Shown piece after piece: positions 24,797 through 37,401 of a DNA stretch of 64,000 nt (the stretch's first letter is position 1; every line of letters starts with the position of its first letter). The notes beneath the pieces are model-generated. The model was not told the origin of the DNA and searched no databases. It was given only the letters and a program-made list of their open reading frames with translations. The translations under genes were made by a program, and so were the position numbers. The stretch covers positions 1,915,001 to 1,979,000 of the forward strand of contig WPIO01000019.1 of assembly GCA_009760855.2 (NCBI GenBank), given 5' to 3'. The DNA comes from Cristatella mucedo. Its lineage: Eukaryota > Bryozoa > Phylactolaemata > Cristatellidae.

Positions 24797-27700
24797 AAGT
24801 ATATCTGCACACACCTCTATGTAGGCTTGACACCATACTGTTAAACAGCTCAGGAAGTGAAGCACGAACGATAGAAGTATAAATTAAAGTGATGACAGCT
24901 ATGGGAGTTCAGGAAAGATGTGTTCTTTGCAGAAGAGTAACACTATTCAAGAGTTTGCCCTACTGATGAAGGATTTTGCAAAGCCAGCCGACCACAAGGC
25001 TAAGAAAACTCACCAGTGCCAAAGCCGATGTGTAGATGCTTATCGAAGAAACTCTGTAACTAGTCATGATGCTACTCTTCATTAACCTTGCATAGCAAAA
25101 TTCTTCCCGCGTGATACAACTGCTTATAGCAGGCTTCCAGATTCGGTAGTAGCTGGCTTTTTGTGCCAGGGGATTGCTGATTTTGGGCTAAAAGTCGGAG
25201 CAGTGGCTGATTCTTTTTAATTCATTCAGTCTTACTAAAATCTGTCATCTACTTATAGCCTCTATGGCATTGGGGTCTAAAGAGGTCTATCAAAGCATAG
25301 CAAGGCTGATATTGGCAATGTAGACAGGCTGAGCCTTCTTCTCGAGACAGAGCCAATGACATGGTAAGCCAGCATATGTTTGAGGATTTCAAGAGTTCCG
25401 GTGAATTGACGGTCTTGCGGCATACAAAGTAAATAGGATTCAAAAATAACTCAGCTGCATTAACAGGTTTTTAGAAGTTTGTAACGTTAAGCCATATACT
25501 TTTGGCAATAGGAAGTTACGAGTTGCATCTATGCCGAAGAGTTTTGGTCCCCATTTCCTGTTGCAGCTGCCACCGGTCAGATCACGGCCGGCAAGATTTA
25601 TACAATACCTTCGGATGTACCTCATGTTGATCTCATCAATTTGTCTGCCATGATACGAGTATCTCAATCGTGCTCTTTATAGCACAGGACAACATTTTCA
25701 AGTAGACTGATTCTGTGATGGCGCACAAAAGCAGATGGGCCTACTGCATCTGTCACGGCTCTCCTTCTCAAAGTTCTATAAAAGGAGCCACTAGCCTACC
25801 TGCATGATGGCCGACACGAAACCAGCTTATTCGAGCCACTGTTCTATTTGGCAAGAATGTGCTGTTTCCCAGCGGCCACGTGGTGAAATTCCAGATATTT
25901 TGCAGCTGCACTAATGTGTGGCCAGAAATTAACCCACATTCGTACTGACCATTCGTTCGATTGACCGAGCAAGCACTCTTGCAGCAGAGGGTAATGAGTT
26001 CGGCTGATTCTGCTGCTGCCAGCCGTGATGGAGTCACCACGTTTCTCTGCCTGCCACACGCGAGGCATACCCCTACTTACCCTGTCTGCTTTTCATGAAC
26101 GACTGCTATTGCTTTCGACTTCCTTCGGTGCCTCATGACTACTACCAAAAGAGTTGTTGCCAATGTGCAAAAGGTCATATATAGGCATGCTTTTTCGGAA
26201 ATAGCATGCTGTAACCAGCTGGATCGTTTGAATATCACCTATACGTCTTAAAAAGAGCCCCTACAGAAGAGGCTATGAAGATTACAATAGTTAATGGCAT
26301 AAAAATCTTTTAATGATGGTGTTATGAATATCGATGGGTATCATAACCTGTGCTAAATCTATTACTATAGAGTCAACAGCCATTTTGTGACAGTTCTTGC
26401 CTCCTGGTTGGTCGTTTGGCTTGTTAATCCACTGTTTTCGATAGGTTATCCTTCCTATATGTTTGATTCTCGACTTACACTCGTGAACTAACTTCCACAC
26501 ACCAGCCCAGCTTTCACTGGATACACTAGCTTATATCTCGTGGCTTTATGGTACAATATCGTTTGGCTGGGAGCAGCAGTGATAGTGCACTAGCACATGT
26601 AACAAGAGTGGAATCACGTGTTTGTCAAAGTTTCTGGGAACAAGTTGCATTGCAAGGATTCGAAATGCCCAAGTAGAAGAAAAGAATGAGGATAACTGCC
26701 ATGCTGCAGTAGAGAAAAGCTGATAAGATGAAACCAATGCATGTCTTATCCGAAGAAATTGTAGCTCAGTACATTCTGCGAATTTAAATACATTATTATT
26801 GAGCATGTCAGCCATGGCCGTGGGTGCTTAAGCCTCCCATACATGGTGGTTAGTAGTGCACCTATACAGGTAGACAGACAGACAAAGCTAAGCAATACAT
26901 GTGTCGAAGCGAAAATCTGCTGCAGTGAGGGCGTGCCTTTTGGGTAGTGCCAGAAGCAAGCAGGAGCTAGTGGGCGAGTCTGTGCACCAGCTGGCTTATT
27001 TAAGAAGAGTACAGATCTTCTGATTCAGTGGCCTCGCTTTACTCAGAGCAAAAGAGCCTCAGCGGCTGTGCATTCAGCTTGCATTTGTTCGTTGCTTTCA
27101 TTCGTGCAACAAAGAATCAGGTGCTGCTGGTGGACTTGAGCCGACCACCAAGGTCGTTAAGTGTGGGCAACCTGCAGCTGGTCTAAGACTCATTGGCTAA
27201 GAGGCATTATTTTTGGCTAGACAAAGGGATCTGGTCTTTGAGGGGCCAATTTATATTTAATGACCACTGAACGATGCAAATGGTTGCTGGGTGACTCAGA
27301 GGGCATCTGCTGCTCTAACGAAGCCCGTGTAGCCAGAGCACTGACTGCCGACATGTGTGCTGCTTTTACAGCCGTGGCACTCTTACCCTTCTGGAGGTAG
27401 ACAGTGGCACTCACTGGTGGTCTCACTGGCTAGGCGGTCTTTCGTTTTGGTGATCAGAGCACAGATGGAATGCACACCTGCAGAGAATCTGAGACAGAAA
27501 GGATGAATGCAGCACAGTCGTTTAATGGCAAATTTGTTGGCTACTTGGAAATTTGGCTAATACACTGCTGGATCGTGGCGGAATGTAACAATGGCTGCTA
27601 AGGAAGTAAGTGCAGGTGCATAAGTAGAAGAGCTGAAATCTCTTAGCTGGCTTCAAGCTTGGCTATGTGCTTGGCAGAATGCCAGCACCGTGCTGCGATA

Positions 27701-28808
27701 GGAGAGAGTAGCATCGCTGGGTGGTGGTCGCAATAAAAAGCAGCTACCGGATGGACAGAATGCGTTCATTGGTAGCCATGCTATGTTTATGACCCATCTC
27801 TGCTATCGAAGTGGGGAGGAGAAGGAGAGTGGGTGTGGATTTCGGCACTCAACCATCATGCGTCCATTATACGGGAAAGAAACTGGAGAAGACTGATGCA
27901 TCTCAAATGAGCCAATGGCTGTGTATAGGAATACAAGTTAAATGTCCAGGGAAAAAGCCGGCAGGAGTGATAAGCCCTAGCAACTCAAGAAAACGCATAG
28001 GTAAGACATCCTAGTGAAGCATCCGCCTGGGTGTGAGTGGCTGAAACCACCGTGTTTCCTGTGACTCGTGCATGCATAAAGGATAGTATTCGACTAGTTG
28101 ACCCGACACGATTACGCAGCCTAGTGAGGCAATCTGCTACTTTTTTTTTATTAATTTGTGGGTGAGCCATATAGGCTGCAGTCGATTGCCCAGTCTGATG
28201 ACAAGCAGGCTCGTTTTTGCAGCAGGACTGCTTTCATAGCGCAGCCCAGCGCAGCACAGCAGCCCCCTGCCAATACTCTCTAGGCAGTATTAGCTTGATG
28301 TATGTCATTCAACAGCAAAAGCCAGTAGAAATAGTGAGTGGTGAGTGGTAGCAGTCTGCCAACTTCACATGTCTATTCCATCAGGCCAACTTCTGCACCT
28401 GCTCTCCTGCTCTCCTGTAAGCTTACAATAGTGCTGGTCCACGTGACACATGGCCTTAAATGAGATAATTGTGCCAACGTCGATCATTCGTTCAGGAATG
28501 GTCTTTATAGTAGCCCGAGCTGCGCCTGGAGAGCTGCTATCAAACTGCTACCGTGTACTATACTCTGCACTTTGCATTGGAGATATTCCTAACCCTTAGC
28601 ATTCAAGACCTACATGAAAAGTAGTAGATTTGAAGTCCTAAGAAATAAAGTGGGTAGATAGGTGACGTTACGACCAACGCTTGATCTTATCTAGTGGCAT
28701 TAACTTGGCCAGTCGAGTAGGCTTTCAGGTATGCAAGTATAGTGCTCCGATCGATGTGTCAGAGGTCTTAGCATGCCATGCGAAGTTTCAAGTACCTGCT
28801 TATACTTG

Positions 28809-28810
<2 letters not shown>

Positions 28811-28870
<60 letters not shown>

Positions 28871-28913
28871 CACGCACACACACACACGAACACACACGCA
28901 CGCATGCATGCAT

Positions 28914-28952
<39 letters not shown>
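28811..28952. repeat. (CA)n microsatellite with (GCAT) interruption
   Basis: Two CA blocks separated by CGCA-type variants and a short GCATGCATGCATGCA stretch at about 28900-28915. Confidence 0.97.
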
Positions 28953-28954
<2 letters not shown>

Positions 28955-29284
28955 GGGTACATGTACGTTGATTTGGGCTTATACATGACTACCATTCACA
29001 AGTGCAATGGTATATATGTCCGTTAATATGCTAGTCTGTCTCGAGACACTGTGGGCCAAGGCTGATAAGGATAAACTGATAATAAGTTTGTGTCATCGAC
29101 AAAGAGTGCGCTTTCAGACATTCGGCACTGCCAGTAGATGTGCGCTCTAAGGGCAATCCATTGCACAGTGAGATTGTTGCTCTCCTCCTTAGTGCTTGTA
29201 GCGATTTAGAATGCAGCTACGCTAGTATGCCCAAGTGAGGTTTTTTTATTATTTATTTATTTATCATGCGTTTGTGCATTGCAG

Positions 29285-29385
29285 AATTATCGAGCTTGGC
29301 GTGGGCGAAGGATCAGAGGTGAACCTCTCTGCCATAAGGACGGTTCGGGTGCTTCGGCCGCTGAGAGCCATCAATCGGATACCCA
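29285..29385 (+). CDS. Cav3 T-type calcium channel alpha-1, exon 3 (IS3-IS4 loop and IS4 sensor)
   Basis: Completes Gly179 and encodes residues to 212 plus one base of codon 213. A short acidic IS3-IS4 loop (residues 182-192, [11 protein letters not shown]) is followed by the voltage sensor [20 protein letters not shown]. Arginines 197, 200, 203 and 206 fall at every third position, with Arg210 following. This is the IS4 of a calcium channel and matches the Cav3 family almost residue for residue. Acceptor CATTGCAG and donor GTGAGTAG are canonical. It is flanked by introns of 15.6 and 8.0 kb. Confidence 0.96.
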
Positions 29386-29980
29386 GTGAGTAGGCCGGCT
29401 CTGCTCCATTGCCAGACCACTTTGGGCTGCTGAAGTGCCATTAGTTGCACCAGCAAATGTTTAGGGAATCTCGGGCTGCTCCTATTCTCACTTAAGCTGC
29501 CCAGCATCAGCAGGTTCTAGTGGCTGCAATCATGAATCGTGCTTATCTTGTCAAGTCGACCTCAGTGCTGCTTTTGCCCACGGCTGCTGTGCTGGCTGCT
29601 CAGTGTCTGTGAGGTAGCAAGCTCCAAACTTGCAACGTCTTGCTGCTGCTGCTCCACTGAGCTGGCGATTCGAGCGAGGAGCTGCTGCCTGCTTGCATGC
29701 ACTGGCAGGCCGGCTGTCGGGGGGGGGGGGACAATAGCCTCTGGTCACGAGTGCGATCTACTTCTGTGTGCACGCGAGACTGTTTGCTCTCCGGCCTTGC
29801 TCACCACTATGCCGAGAAGCATCCCCACGTCTGCTCCTTGTCACTTGCTTCTCGACCAGTCTTTCTTACTGCCCCACCCTCACGGCAGCCATCTGTCATG
29901 CACTGGGTGGCCGAGGGAGAAGTGGCTGCTAGCCGTGGCAGCTGTGGCTGCTTGCTAGCCATGCCCAGTCCCTCTCTGCA

Positions 29981-30117
29981 GGAGGAGGAGGAGGAGGAGG
30001 AGGAGGAGGAGGAGGAGGAGGAGGAGGAGGAGGAGGAGGAGGAGGAGGAGGAGGAGGAGGAGGAGGAGGAGGAGGAGGAGGAGGAGGAGGAGGAGGAGGA
30101 GGAAGAGGAGGAGGAGG
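29981..30117. repeat. (GGA)n microsatellite, about 45 units
   Basis: Nearly uninterrupted GGA/GAG triplets. Reads as poly-Glu or poly-Ser in different frames. Purine-only on the + strand, so triplex-prone. Confidence 0.97.
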
Positions 30118-30324
30118 GGCGGGGCAGCTCTTTCATTGGTATGTCTCCCCCTCGATACACTCTGCAGCAGTCGGCTTCGCTTGCCACACGTGAGAGGCTG
30201 CTGGTGTAGCGATTTCAGCTGTTAGGCTTGACCGAGCCGTGCATCCATTATGGAAGAGCCTACCTTAATTTAATTGCTTCCAATTTGAGGTGGACAAAAT
30301 TTAACGATCGACTGCTAGAAGGTT

Positions 30325-30412
30325 TCTCGTCAGCAAAGGCAAAGTGCCAAGAAATAGATTAGGTTCTCTTACGGCACTATATCAAATGTATTATTATTAT
30401 TATTATTAAAAT
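30325..30412 (+). mobile_element. LINE/SINE 3' tail fragment
   Basis: GAAATAGATTAGGTTCTCTT, ACGGCACTATATCAAATG, then (TTA)n. Only the shared 3' block is present. Confidence 0.6.
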
Positions 30413-31437
30413 TATAAAGGCAACCGGCTAACGGGGCACCATTGTAGGCAGATACTGTCAGTTTTTCTTCTTAGTGAGTTGGCAGTGTGGCTCCAGGTCA
30501 CGATCGAGCGACTGTTAAGCTAAACAAGACGAAAACGCAATGATTGGCAGGTGTGCATTTTTTATTGGGTGGGGCCAATACACACCAGATGGCAGACTGT
30601 TAGTTAACGCCTCACATAATAGATGAAGGAACGAGACAAGTTTTTGACGCCCTTTAAGCACGGAATGAATAGGCTGGGTTCTGCTCATTTCACCAAACGG
30701 TTCTTGCTGTTGTTAAATTCAAGAGCCCGGGCTGACACCAGGGACCTGCATATCTCTAGAGTGTTTCACGACCAGATGCAACTGGCCAGCTGCTCCGTGT
30801 GACATTCTAAGCATCGGACCGTGCAGCTGGAGTTGCCAAAAAATATAGCATGCTGCAGGCTAGTTTTAATGAACAATATGCCGACTCCATTTGGCTAATT
30901 GTTTCTGACAGAGCTGTAAACAGCAGTACGCCGAAGGCTCTCCTACCGGTAGCCGAGCTGTAATTAGTACTACCTCAGGAAGCTGCTGCCGGAAAGGGCA
31001 CGCCCGGTGGCTCGAAACCCGGCTGCTTCCACACAGACATTCTTAGCCGCATCTGGATTTTTGTCTCCGTTTTTCTCAATCGCTTTGTCAGGGGTGCTAT
31101 TACCAAGCCGGCTGCCCCTTATTGCTGAACAGGCCGGCTCTCCTTGAAAAGGGCTTGCATAATTTCCAAGGTCAGGCAGAAGCCAGTTCAACTTGTTTCT
31201 GCCAGTCAAGCACGTGTACGGTTTTTCGAATCGCTGTGGCCACTGCACGAGGACCTCGCATCAATGGCATGAGAGCTGCAGCCACTGCGTGGTCATCTCT
31301 GCTGCTGTTTTGGACTCACCGGGGACTCACCGGAGGAGCACTCACGCCCGCCTGTATGAGCTGATCGAATGCAATAGATAGGCCTTTGGTGGGCACCAGT
31401 CAGGCAGGCTAGAAGCTAGTCAATTCCTCTGCTTCTC

Positions 31438-32787
31438 CGTGCTAGTTCTCTCCCTCTTCTACCATTCCTATCAAAGACACTGGAACGGGTCGTAGCAGAC
31501 CAGCTGAACTCGTATATCGAAACCTCACACCTTGCTAGTAAGTTCCAGTCTGGCTTTAGAGCTAATCACTCCACAGAGTCAGCATTGCTTCGGGTACACA
31601 ACGACCTACTTAGGAATGCAGACATGGGTAGAGTGTCTCTTCTTGTTTTGCTCGATCTTTCGGCAGCTTTTGATACCATCGATCACAAAGTACTTCTAGA
31701 GCGCCTCTCATCTCGCCTGGGCATCACTGGCACTGCTATGCAGTGGTTCAGGTCCTATCTCAGTGGGAGACTCCAGAGTGTTGACGTGAATGGACAAAGA
31801 TCATCTGAAGTACCTCTAAAATATGGAGTACCTCAGGGCTCTGTGCTAGGTCCGGTCCTTTTCACCGTTTATACTCTCCCTCTCGCTGATGTGATTGCCA
31901 AGCACAATCTAGGCTTTCACTTCTATGCGGATGACACTCAGTTGTACCTTTGCTTTGATCCCCCCCAGCCTTCGAGCACCTCAAATTCTCTCAACTCACT
32001 TGCTGCATGCATTGATGACATCCGATCATGGATGGCAGCAAATTTTCTAAAACTAAACGATGATAAAACTAACTTACTAGTTATGGGCAAACCTAGTGTT
32101 ATTCAGAAATTGGAAAGGCTGACTTTCAAAATTGGCTCTGCCAGCATATCTCCAGTTGAATCAGCTCGAAATCTAGGTGTCATATTCCAAAGCGACCTCT
32201 CGTTAGACGACCACATCAGCTCCACAGTCAAATCAGCCTATTTTCAGCTTCATAACATTGCTAAAATTAGGGCTTGTTTAGATAAGGATACCACATCTAA
32301 GTTGGTCCATGCATTCGTGACATCTCGTCTCGACTTCTGCAACTCACTGCTTACTGGCCTACCAGCATGTGCGATCAGGCGATTGCATCTGGTGCAAAAC
32401 TCTGCAGCTAGGCTTGTCTGTTGTGAGCGTCGCAGTTGCCACATTACTCCACTTCTCGCCGACCTGCACTGGTTACCAGTCAAGCAACGGATTGACTTCA
32501 AGGTTTTGTCGCTCACTTTTAGGTCTCTTCATTCTATGGCTCCAGCCTATCTTTCAGATATACTACCCCATCAGGCAAAGCATCGTACCACTCGCTTTTC
32601 GGAATCCAACAGTCTAGAAATACCTCGTACAAACCTTAAATCCTTTGGAGACCGTGCATTTAGCTCGTATGCTCCCACAGCCTGGAACTCCCTCCCGACC
32701 TGCATCAGAACATCCCCTGACCTGACCACATTTAAAAGAAACTTAAAAACATACCTATTTAGGACAGCATTTAGTGGGTCCTTGTGA
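31438..32787 (+). pseudogene. LINE reverse transcriptase fragment (ORF2-like C-terminal part)
   Basis: An open frame of about 450 codons with no internal stop. It opens in the finger/palm region (LPFLSKTLERVVADQLNSY, then FQSGFRANHSTESALL). RT motif A follows (LDLSAAFDTIDH, near 31650), then motif B-like YGVPQGSVLGP, and the catalytic YADD at 31924-31935. The C-terminal region has the L2/CR1-type blocks RLDFCNSLL and LHWLPVKQRIDFKVL, and the frame stops after FSGSL. Without endonuclease and 5' region it cannot move by itself. The intact frame suggests a recent insertion. A start codon cannot be assigned because the copy is truncated. Confidence 0.9.
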
Positions 32788-33025
32788 TTCGTCCTCGATG
32801 TGCTTATGCGTGCTGACACTGTTCATGCTGCCACTAACCACATTTGCATGCTGACCCAGTGCATGTAACCCCTAACCATGTTATTCATTTTGTTTGTTTT
32901 TCAAGCATGATTTTACTTACTATTCTATTGCGTATCACTTTGCAGCAAATGTACAGCGCCTAGAAAGAGATTAAGTTCTCTGAGGGCGCTTTATCAAGTG
33001 CAATATTATTATTATTATATTATCC
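31438..33025 (+). mobile_element. 5'-truncated L2/CR1-like LINE, best-preserved copy
   Basis: A non-LTR retrotransposon fragment in sense orientation within Cav3 intron 3. The coding part runs to 32787. A 3' untranslated region of about 235 bp with short internal repeats (GCATGCTGAC and CACTAACCA motifs) follows. The element ends in TAGAAAGAGATTAAGTTCTC, GAGGGCGCTTTATCAAGTG and an (ATT)n tail at about 33005-33020. The endonuclease domain and the start of the reverse transcriptase are missing. Confidence 0.92.
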
Positions 33026-33654
33026 CTCGATTAACCTGTCTAGCGGTCCGTAAACCCCCTAGCATTCTCGAAACAGAAAGGAAGATAACAACCGAGTCAC
33101 GAGAAAGCTCTGGGAAATTACGAACCAAGACATAAGCCATAGGATATACATTTCCCACATTGAGTTACTCACCGACTGACTTACCGCTACTCAATGAAGC
33201 CACTGCAGAGATACATCACACTGCTACAGCATCCGTGGTCATGGAAGTAATGATGGTAGCGTCGTGTTCGGCTGTTGGCTAGCTCCTGGCTTGACAGAAG
33301 TACCGTGGCCACTCATCAGCACTTTGCCGAAAAGCACCCGGAGCTTTCTTCTCGTTTGCAGAATAATGCTTTTGTACGGCAGCTAGGTGACAACCCTGGA
33401 TTAAAAGGTACCAAACATTCACTTTGCACACGATTTAGCCAATCGCAAGAGGGCTAAACGAGGCTTGCTGGCCTGCAAGCCATCTAGCACACCCTTTTGT
33501 GGCCGACCCAAGGGGCCTGGGAATGCTTGAGTCCTTTGGAGCCCCTACAGTGAAATCATAGATTCGCTATCCAAAAATGTTTATTTCGATTATCAACCAT
33601 CAGCTCTCTAACAGCTCTAAGGTCAGCATAATGCGTAACAATCCTTGCAGGGAT

Positions 33655-33955
33655 CTAGCAAAAAATCCTTTGGAGACCATGCATTCACTTCATAAGGTCC
33701 AATAAGCTTGGAACTATTAGCTGACGCCTGACTAGGTAATATTAAAGAAGCTCAAACCCACGTATTTTTCACAGCCAATTCTTTCTCCCCCATGCGGAAT
33801 GCCCTCTTCTACGTGCATATTTTTTTATTAAAAGCACCCTTTTCATAACAAGCCGATCGACACCCTTATTTCCAGCAGTGATAGTGAAGTGAAGTGCCTA
33901 GAACAAATATTTAGTTTTCTTAGGCTGCTGTTCAAATGTTTTATTACACTATAAC
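33655..33955 (+). mobile_element. Decayed LINE 3' end
   Basis: AATCCTTTGGAGACCATGCA matches the C-terminal coding end of the main LINE, followed by AAAGAAGCTCAAACCC and the 3' block GTGCCTAGAACAAATATTTAG, with substitutions and deletions throughout. Confidence 0.65.
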
Positions 33956-34599
33956 TACGACTATTGGCCTTCATTAGTAACTGTAAGTTTTTCCTAAAAA
34001 CTTTGCTTTTGTTATGAGGACAGTGGCTAACTTCAGAGTAATCAATTTCTGATAATAAACTGGGAAGTTGGGGTCGTCTTGTGGTGCATATTTAGTTAGA
34101 AAGAACGGTAAACGATTTTAAATTCATCACATATAATCTTAGAAGGGATACAAAATGACTGCTCAAAAGAGTTCGGAATTGAGATGATGCTCTACTGCAC
34201 ATCGCTATTTCGAAGAAGCCTTCCAACATTGTCTCTATACAAAGGAATTATATCTCATGCTGTTTTCGTAATTCCTCCGCCCTTGTTAGGGACATTTGGA
34301 GACCAGTATATTCTAGTGAAACCACCAGCCTTCCTCGTCTGAATAACTTCTCATGTTCTTATCGAATTTGTCAAGATGAACATACAAGATATGAAATTTG
34401 AAGGACACTCTGCATCTCAATTTGACATAGCTCATTAAGAGAGTCTGAACCAGTTGCTCTCATTTTTCAGCCCATACATTTACCTACAAAGGATTGAGCC
34501 AGTGCATTGAAACTGCTTCAAGCTGCCCCCCCCGCCCTGGTAAAATTCTTGGCAAAGTTGTCGCACTCGTCGATATTTATCCTTTGTCTGCGGTTCAAC

Positions 34600-35420
34600 G
34601 AATATACAAGCTCAAGATGACCCTTGCCCTTGATAGCTGTGGAAAGGCGTAATAGAGGTACTTAAAGGTTCTGACTCATAATCTAGAGCCGTGACAGATT
34701 GCTTGGCGAGGCCTGACTTGATGTGCAGGAATGGCATGAGTATTTTTCGACGGTCTGCTACTACGGGCACCCACTCGATGCTGTTCGTCCTAACAGAGAG
34801 CTGTGGCAGCCGCGGCGGCCAGTCCTTTTTATTAGAGTTCACCTCAGTGTACCTGATGTACCATAAGCCAAGATAACAATTAATTTTTTCGGAAACTTTT
34901 TTGAGGGCTCATCGAAAATGACACCGTTTTCAAAGTTTAAATAATCTCCCAGCTGTTGTTGCCAAAGCACTCGCAGCATCTTGACACTCTCGCAGACCTT
35001 TTTGAAGTACACGGAGTTAGCCATTGGAAGAGATGGGTCCATGTTCCCGTTATGACGCGCGGCTTTGATGCTCGTGGAGAAACTGTCAATGAATAAGCAT
35101 AATGTATCTCCGTCAGTAACTCTACAAAGCCAAAAAGACCATTAACTTGGGTTACTTGCAAATCCCATGGCCTCAAATACTCTGGCCACATTCTTGCAGA
35201 AGCACAGCCCATCTTGCCGACGGAAGAAGTTCTAGAACAGTTGGTGATGGTTTTTGAATCTGTTAACTTCACGCAATCATTCAAAAAGTTTCACTCCTTT
35301 AACCTAGATTTCAGATGCTCAGAACTAGGAATTTGTAGTCCCTGATCAGATCGTCTAGGTCTTTCTTGTTGGGTAAGTACCATTTTTCCTCCTCAGCCTC
35401 ATTTAAAAGAAATGGAATCT
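34600..35420 (-). pseudogene. Decayed transposon-like coding region
   Basis: Three overlapping minus-strand frames read as one broken protein. In order of translation they show a KKDLDDLIRD-like block (about 35340-35375), NGNMDPSLPMANSVYFKK (about 35000-35050), NSNKKDWPPRLPQ, then LMPFLHIKSGLAKQSVTALD (about 34680-34740). From memory these blocks match a repetitive protein family found in many invertebrate gene sets and thought to derive from a mobile element. I cannot name the superfamily. Several frameshifts and stops separate the blocks, so this is a dead copy lying antisense within Cav3 intron 3. Confidence 0.6.
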
Positions 35421-37084
35421 GGAGCTGCAATATCTTCTTTCTGATGTCGGACATGCTGCTCTATTCTGAAGATGTCCGATCCCTCTCTGGAGGGGTTGGG
35501 GCAGGGAGATCGGAGCAATATGGTACTTGGGGTTTGGATAAAGTAATGTGCGATACATGATTGGAGGCACGCTCTGGTCAGTTCGGCGTTTGATAGGGTC
35601 CACGAGGCAAAAGTAGCAGTCGTCTTAAGGGTCAGTCAGTTACTGCTAAAATTCTGCGGATGGCCATGGCTCTCCTTTCTCCACTAACCAGCTTCTAAAA
35701 ATATCAGATTTATTGAAATTGAAAACTATATTCCACACATTGGAGAATAATGTGAAAACAGTTCAATATTCACCACACATACCGAGCTCTCTTGCACTGT
35801 TCGCATGTGAAGTGAGGTGTCTAGGCCTTATCGTGATCCCCAACAAGCATGCCGAAGTGTGCTTACAGCCTCGCATATCTTGAAAGATTCTTTCACGGTG
35901 TACTTTTTCGTGCTTGTCTGAATAAATTATCCTCAGGCATAGCAAAAAGCATCTGCTAGGTGCAAGCAGCCTCTTGACGCCATGTCAATCTAATATGGCA
36001 ATCGCTATTCTCTTCCTTTGCAATAGCATAAGCTAAAATGTTAGTTTAAGACGTATTTGCAGTTACACTTCTATGAATAATACTCTATAGTGCTATGTCT
36101 GTATAGCCGTCACGAATCGATTAGTAGCTTAACATGTTCTTTATATGCAAGCCTGATGTCAGCACCATGCCTAACAGCAAACCAGAGGATTTCAAATACC
36201 ATGTCCTAACCACGAAGCAGAGTTTTTTGCGGAATTACAGCTAGTTTCTATTTTTTTAGGCATAACAGATTAGGAAAATTCACTTTCTGCCTAAGGACAG
36301 AAATTAAATTGAAACGTGTTCCCTAGGGTTGCATTATTATTAATATTATATATAGTTACAGCCAATTAGTACCAGTGTGACCACACCAGTCAGACAGCTT
36401 CTTGTCGGCTTCTGATCGGGACATGATTGACTATAAAACAAGTGTGCCCAGTCACCAAAGCCAGCGCCTCCAGCCCAGCACTGAGAGAATCCCTGGATTG
36501 GCTGCATCCGTCGATGGTTGTTTCTCAGCCATCTGCTTGTTGAACTTGAGCTTGGTCTCTCTTATTCAAACCATTTGACGTTTCCAGGCAATATAATAAG
36601 TCTAGCTTAACTTCAGTATGGGCGATTTTAGAGCCGTGCGATCTCGGTTTACATCAACGAGCTCCTGTGCCAGTCGCACATCTATTGATAGAATTTATTC
36701 TCGCCTCTGATTCCCACGAAGCTGGTCGTTTCTTTGCAGAACAGCAAGAGCTTTGTACTAAGCATGATCAAACTTGGATACGTAGCTCTCACAGGAGCAT
36801 GACAGCTATGAGTATAAGATTAAAAATTAAATTGTTTCACAAGCTACAAGTGCATAGTCTTGACTGAACTAAAGGTGTGATTAGTGACTTTCACGATGTG
36901 CTATTTAATATGCGTACATTGCAAATAGCATTGGTATTGCAGCCCTATTCCAGAGCCGTCGGTTGCAGGGCTCATGGTCACACGCAGAGGCATGCAGGGT
37001 TGCACAAAAAAAAGTGTACAGTGACAGCAGCACTTTTTCAGTGGCTGCTGTGGCAGACGCAAAAGTATGCCAATCTTCAGCGCA

Positions 37085-37259
37085 TTGGCTGATCTGATAG
37101 TTAAAGAAGCTTAAAACACACCTGTTTGTTACAGCATTTGATGGGTCTTTGTGACTCGTCTCTTGTGGGGATGTACCAGCTTACACTGGGCATGCTGCTT
37201 GTGGATGTTACCACCAATCATTTGGCAATGCTTTCTTTACAGCATCTGCAAAGTGTATT

Positions 37260-37317
<58 letters not shown>

Positions 37318-37375
37318 CAGTTCTCTGAGGGTGGTGTACAAATATATTATGAGTATTACTATTATTATTATAGCT
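37085..37375 (+). mobile_element. LINE 3' end split by a (GA)n expansion
   Basis: AAGAAGCTTAAAACACACCTG (coding end), the repeat-containing 3' untranslated region, TTTACAGCATCTGCAAAGTG, then (GA)n at 37264-37314, then ATTCAGTTCTCTGAGGGTGG and an (ATT)n-like tail. The GA tract sits where the intact element has AGAAAGAGATT. Confidence 0.8.
37264..37314. repeat. (GA)n microsatellite inside LINE 3' end
   Basis: About 25 uninterrupted GA units between two recognisable halves of the LINE 3' block. Confidence 0.95.
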
Positions 37376-37401
37376 AAGCAAGTACTGCTGATCCGTTGTA
37401 G

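Larger units (their letters stand above)
29386..37401 (+). other. Cav3 intron 3 (8.0 kb)
   Basis: Contains the (GGA)n tract, the best LINE copy, further LINE pieces and a decayed transposon-like coding region, all listed separately. Stretches 30.42-31.4, 33.95-34.6 and 35.45-37.05 kb show no recognisable gene. The acceptor ATCCGTTGTAG ends at 37401. Confidence 0.85.

Noticed and set aside
29697-30209. 170-codon frame with a long poly-Glu stretch
   Set aside because: The frame is dominated by the (GGA)n microsatellite. The opposite strand is open as poly-Ser, and no splice or homology support exists.
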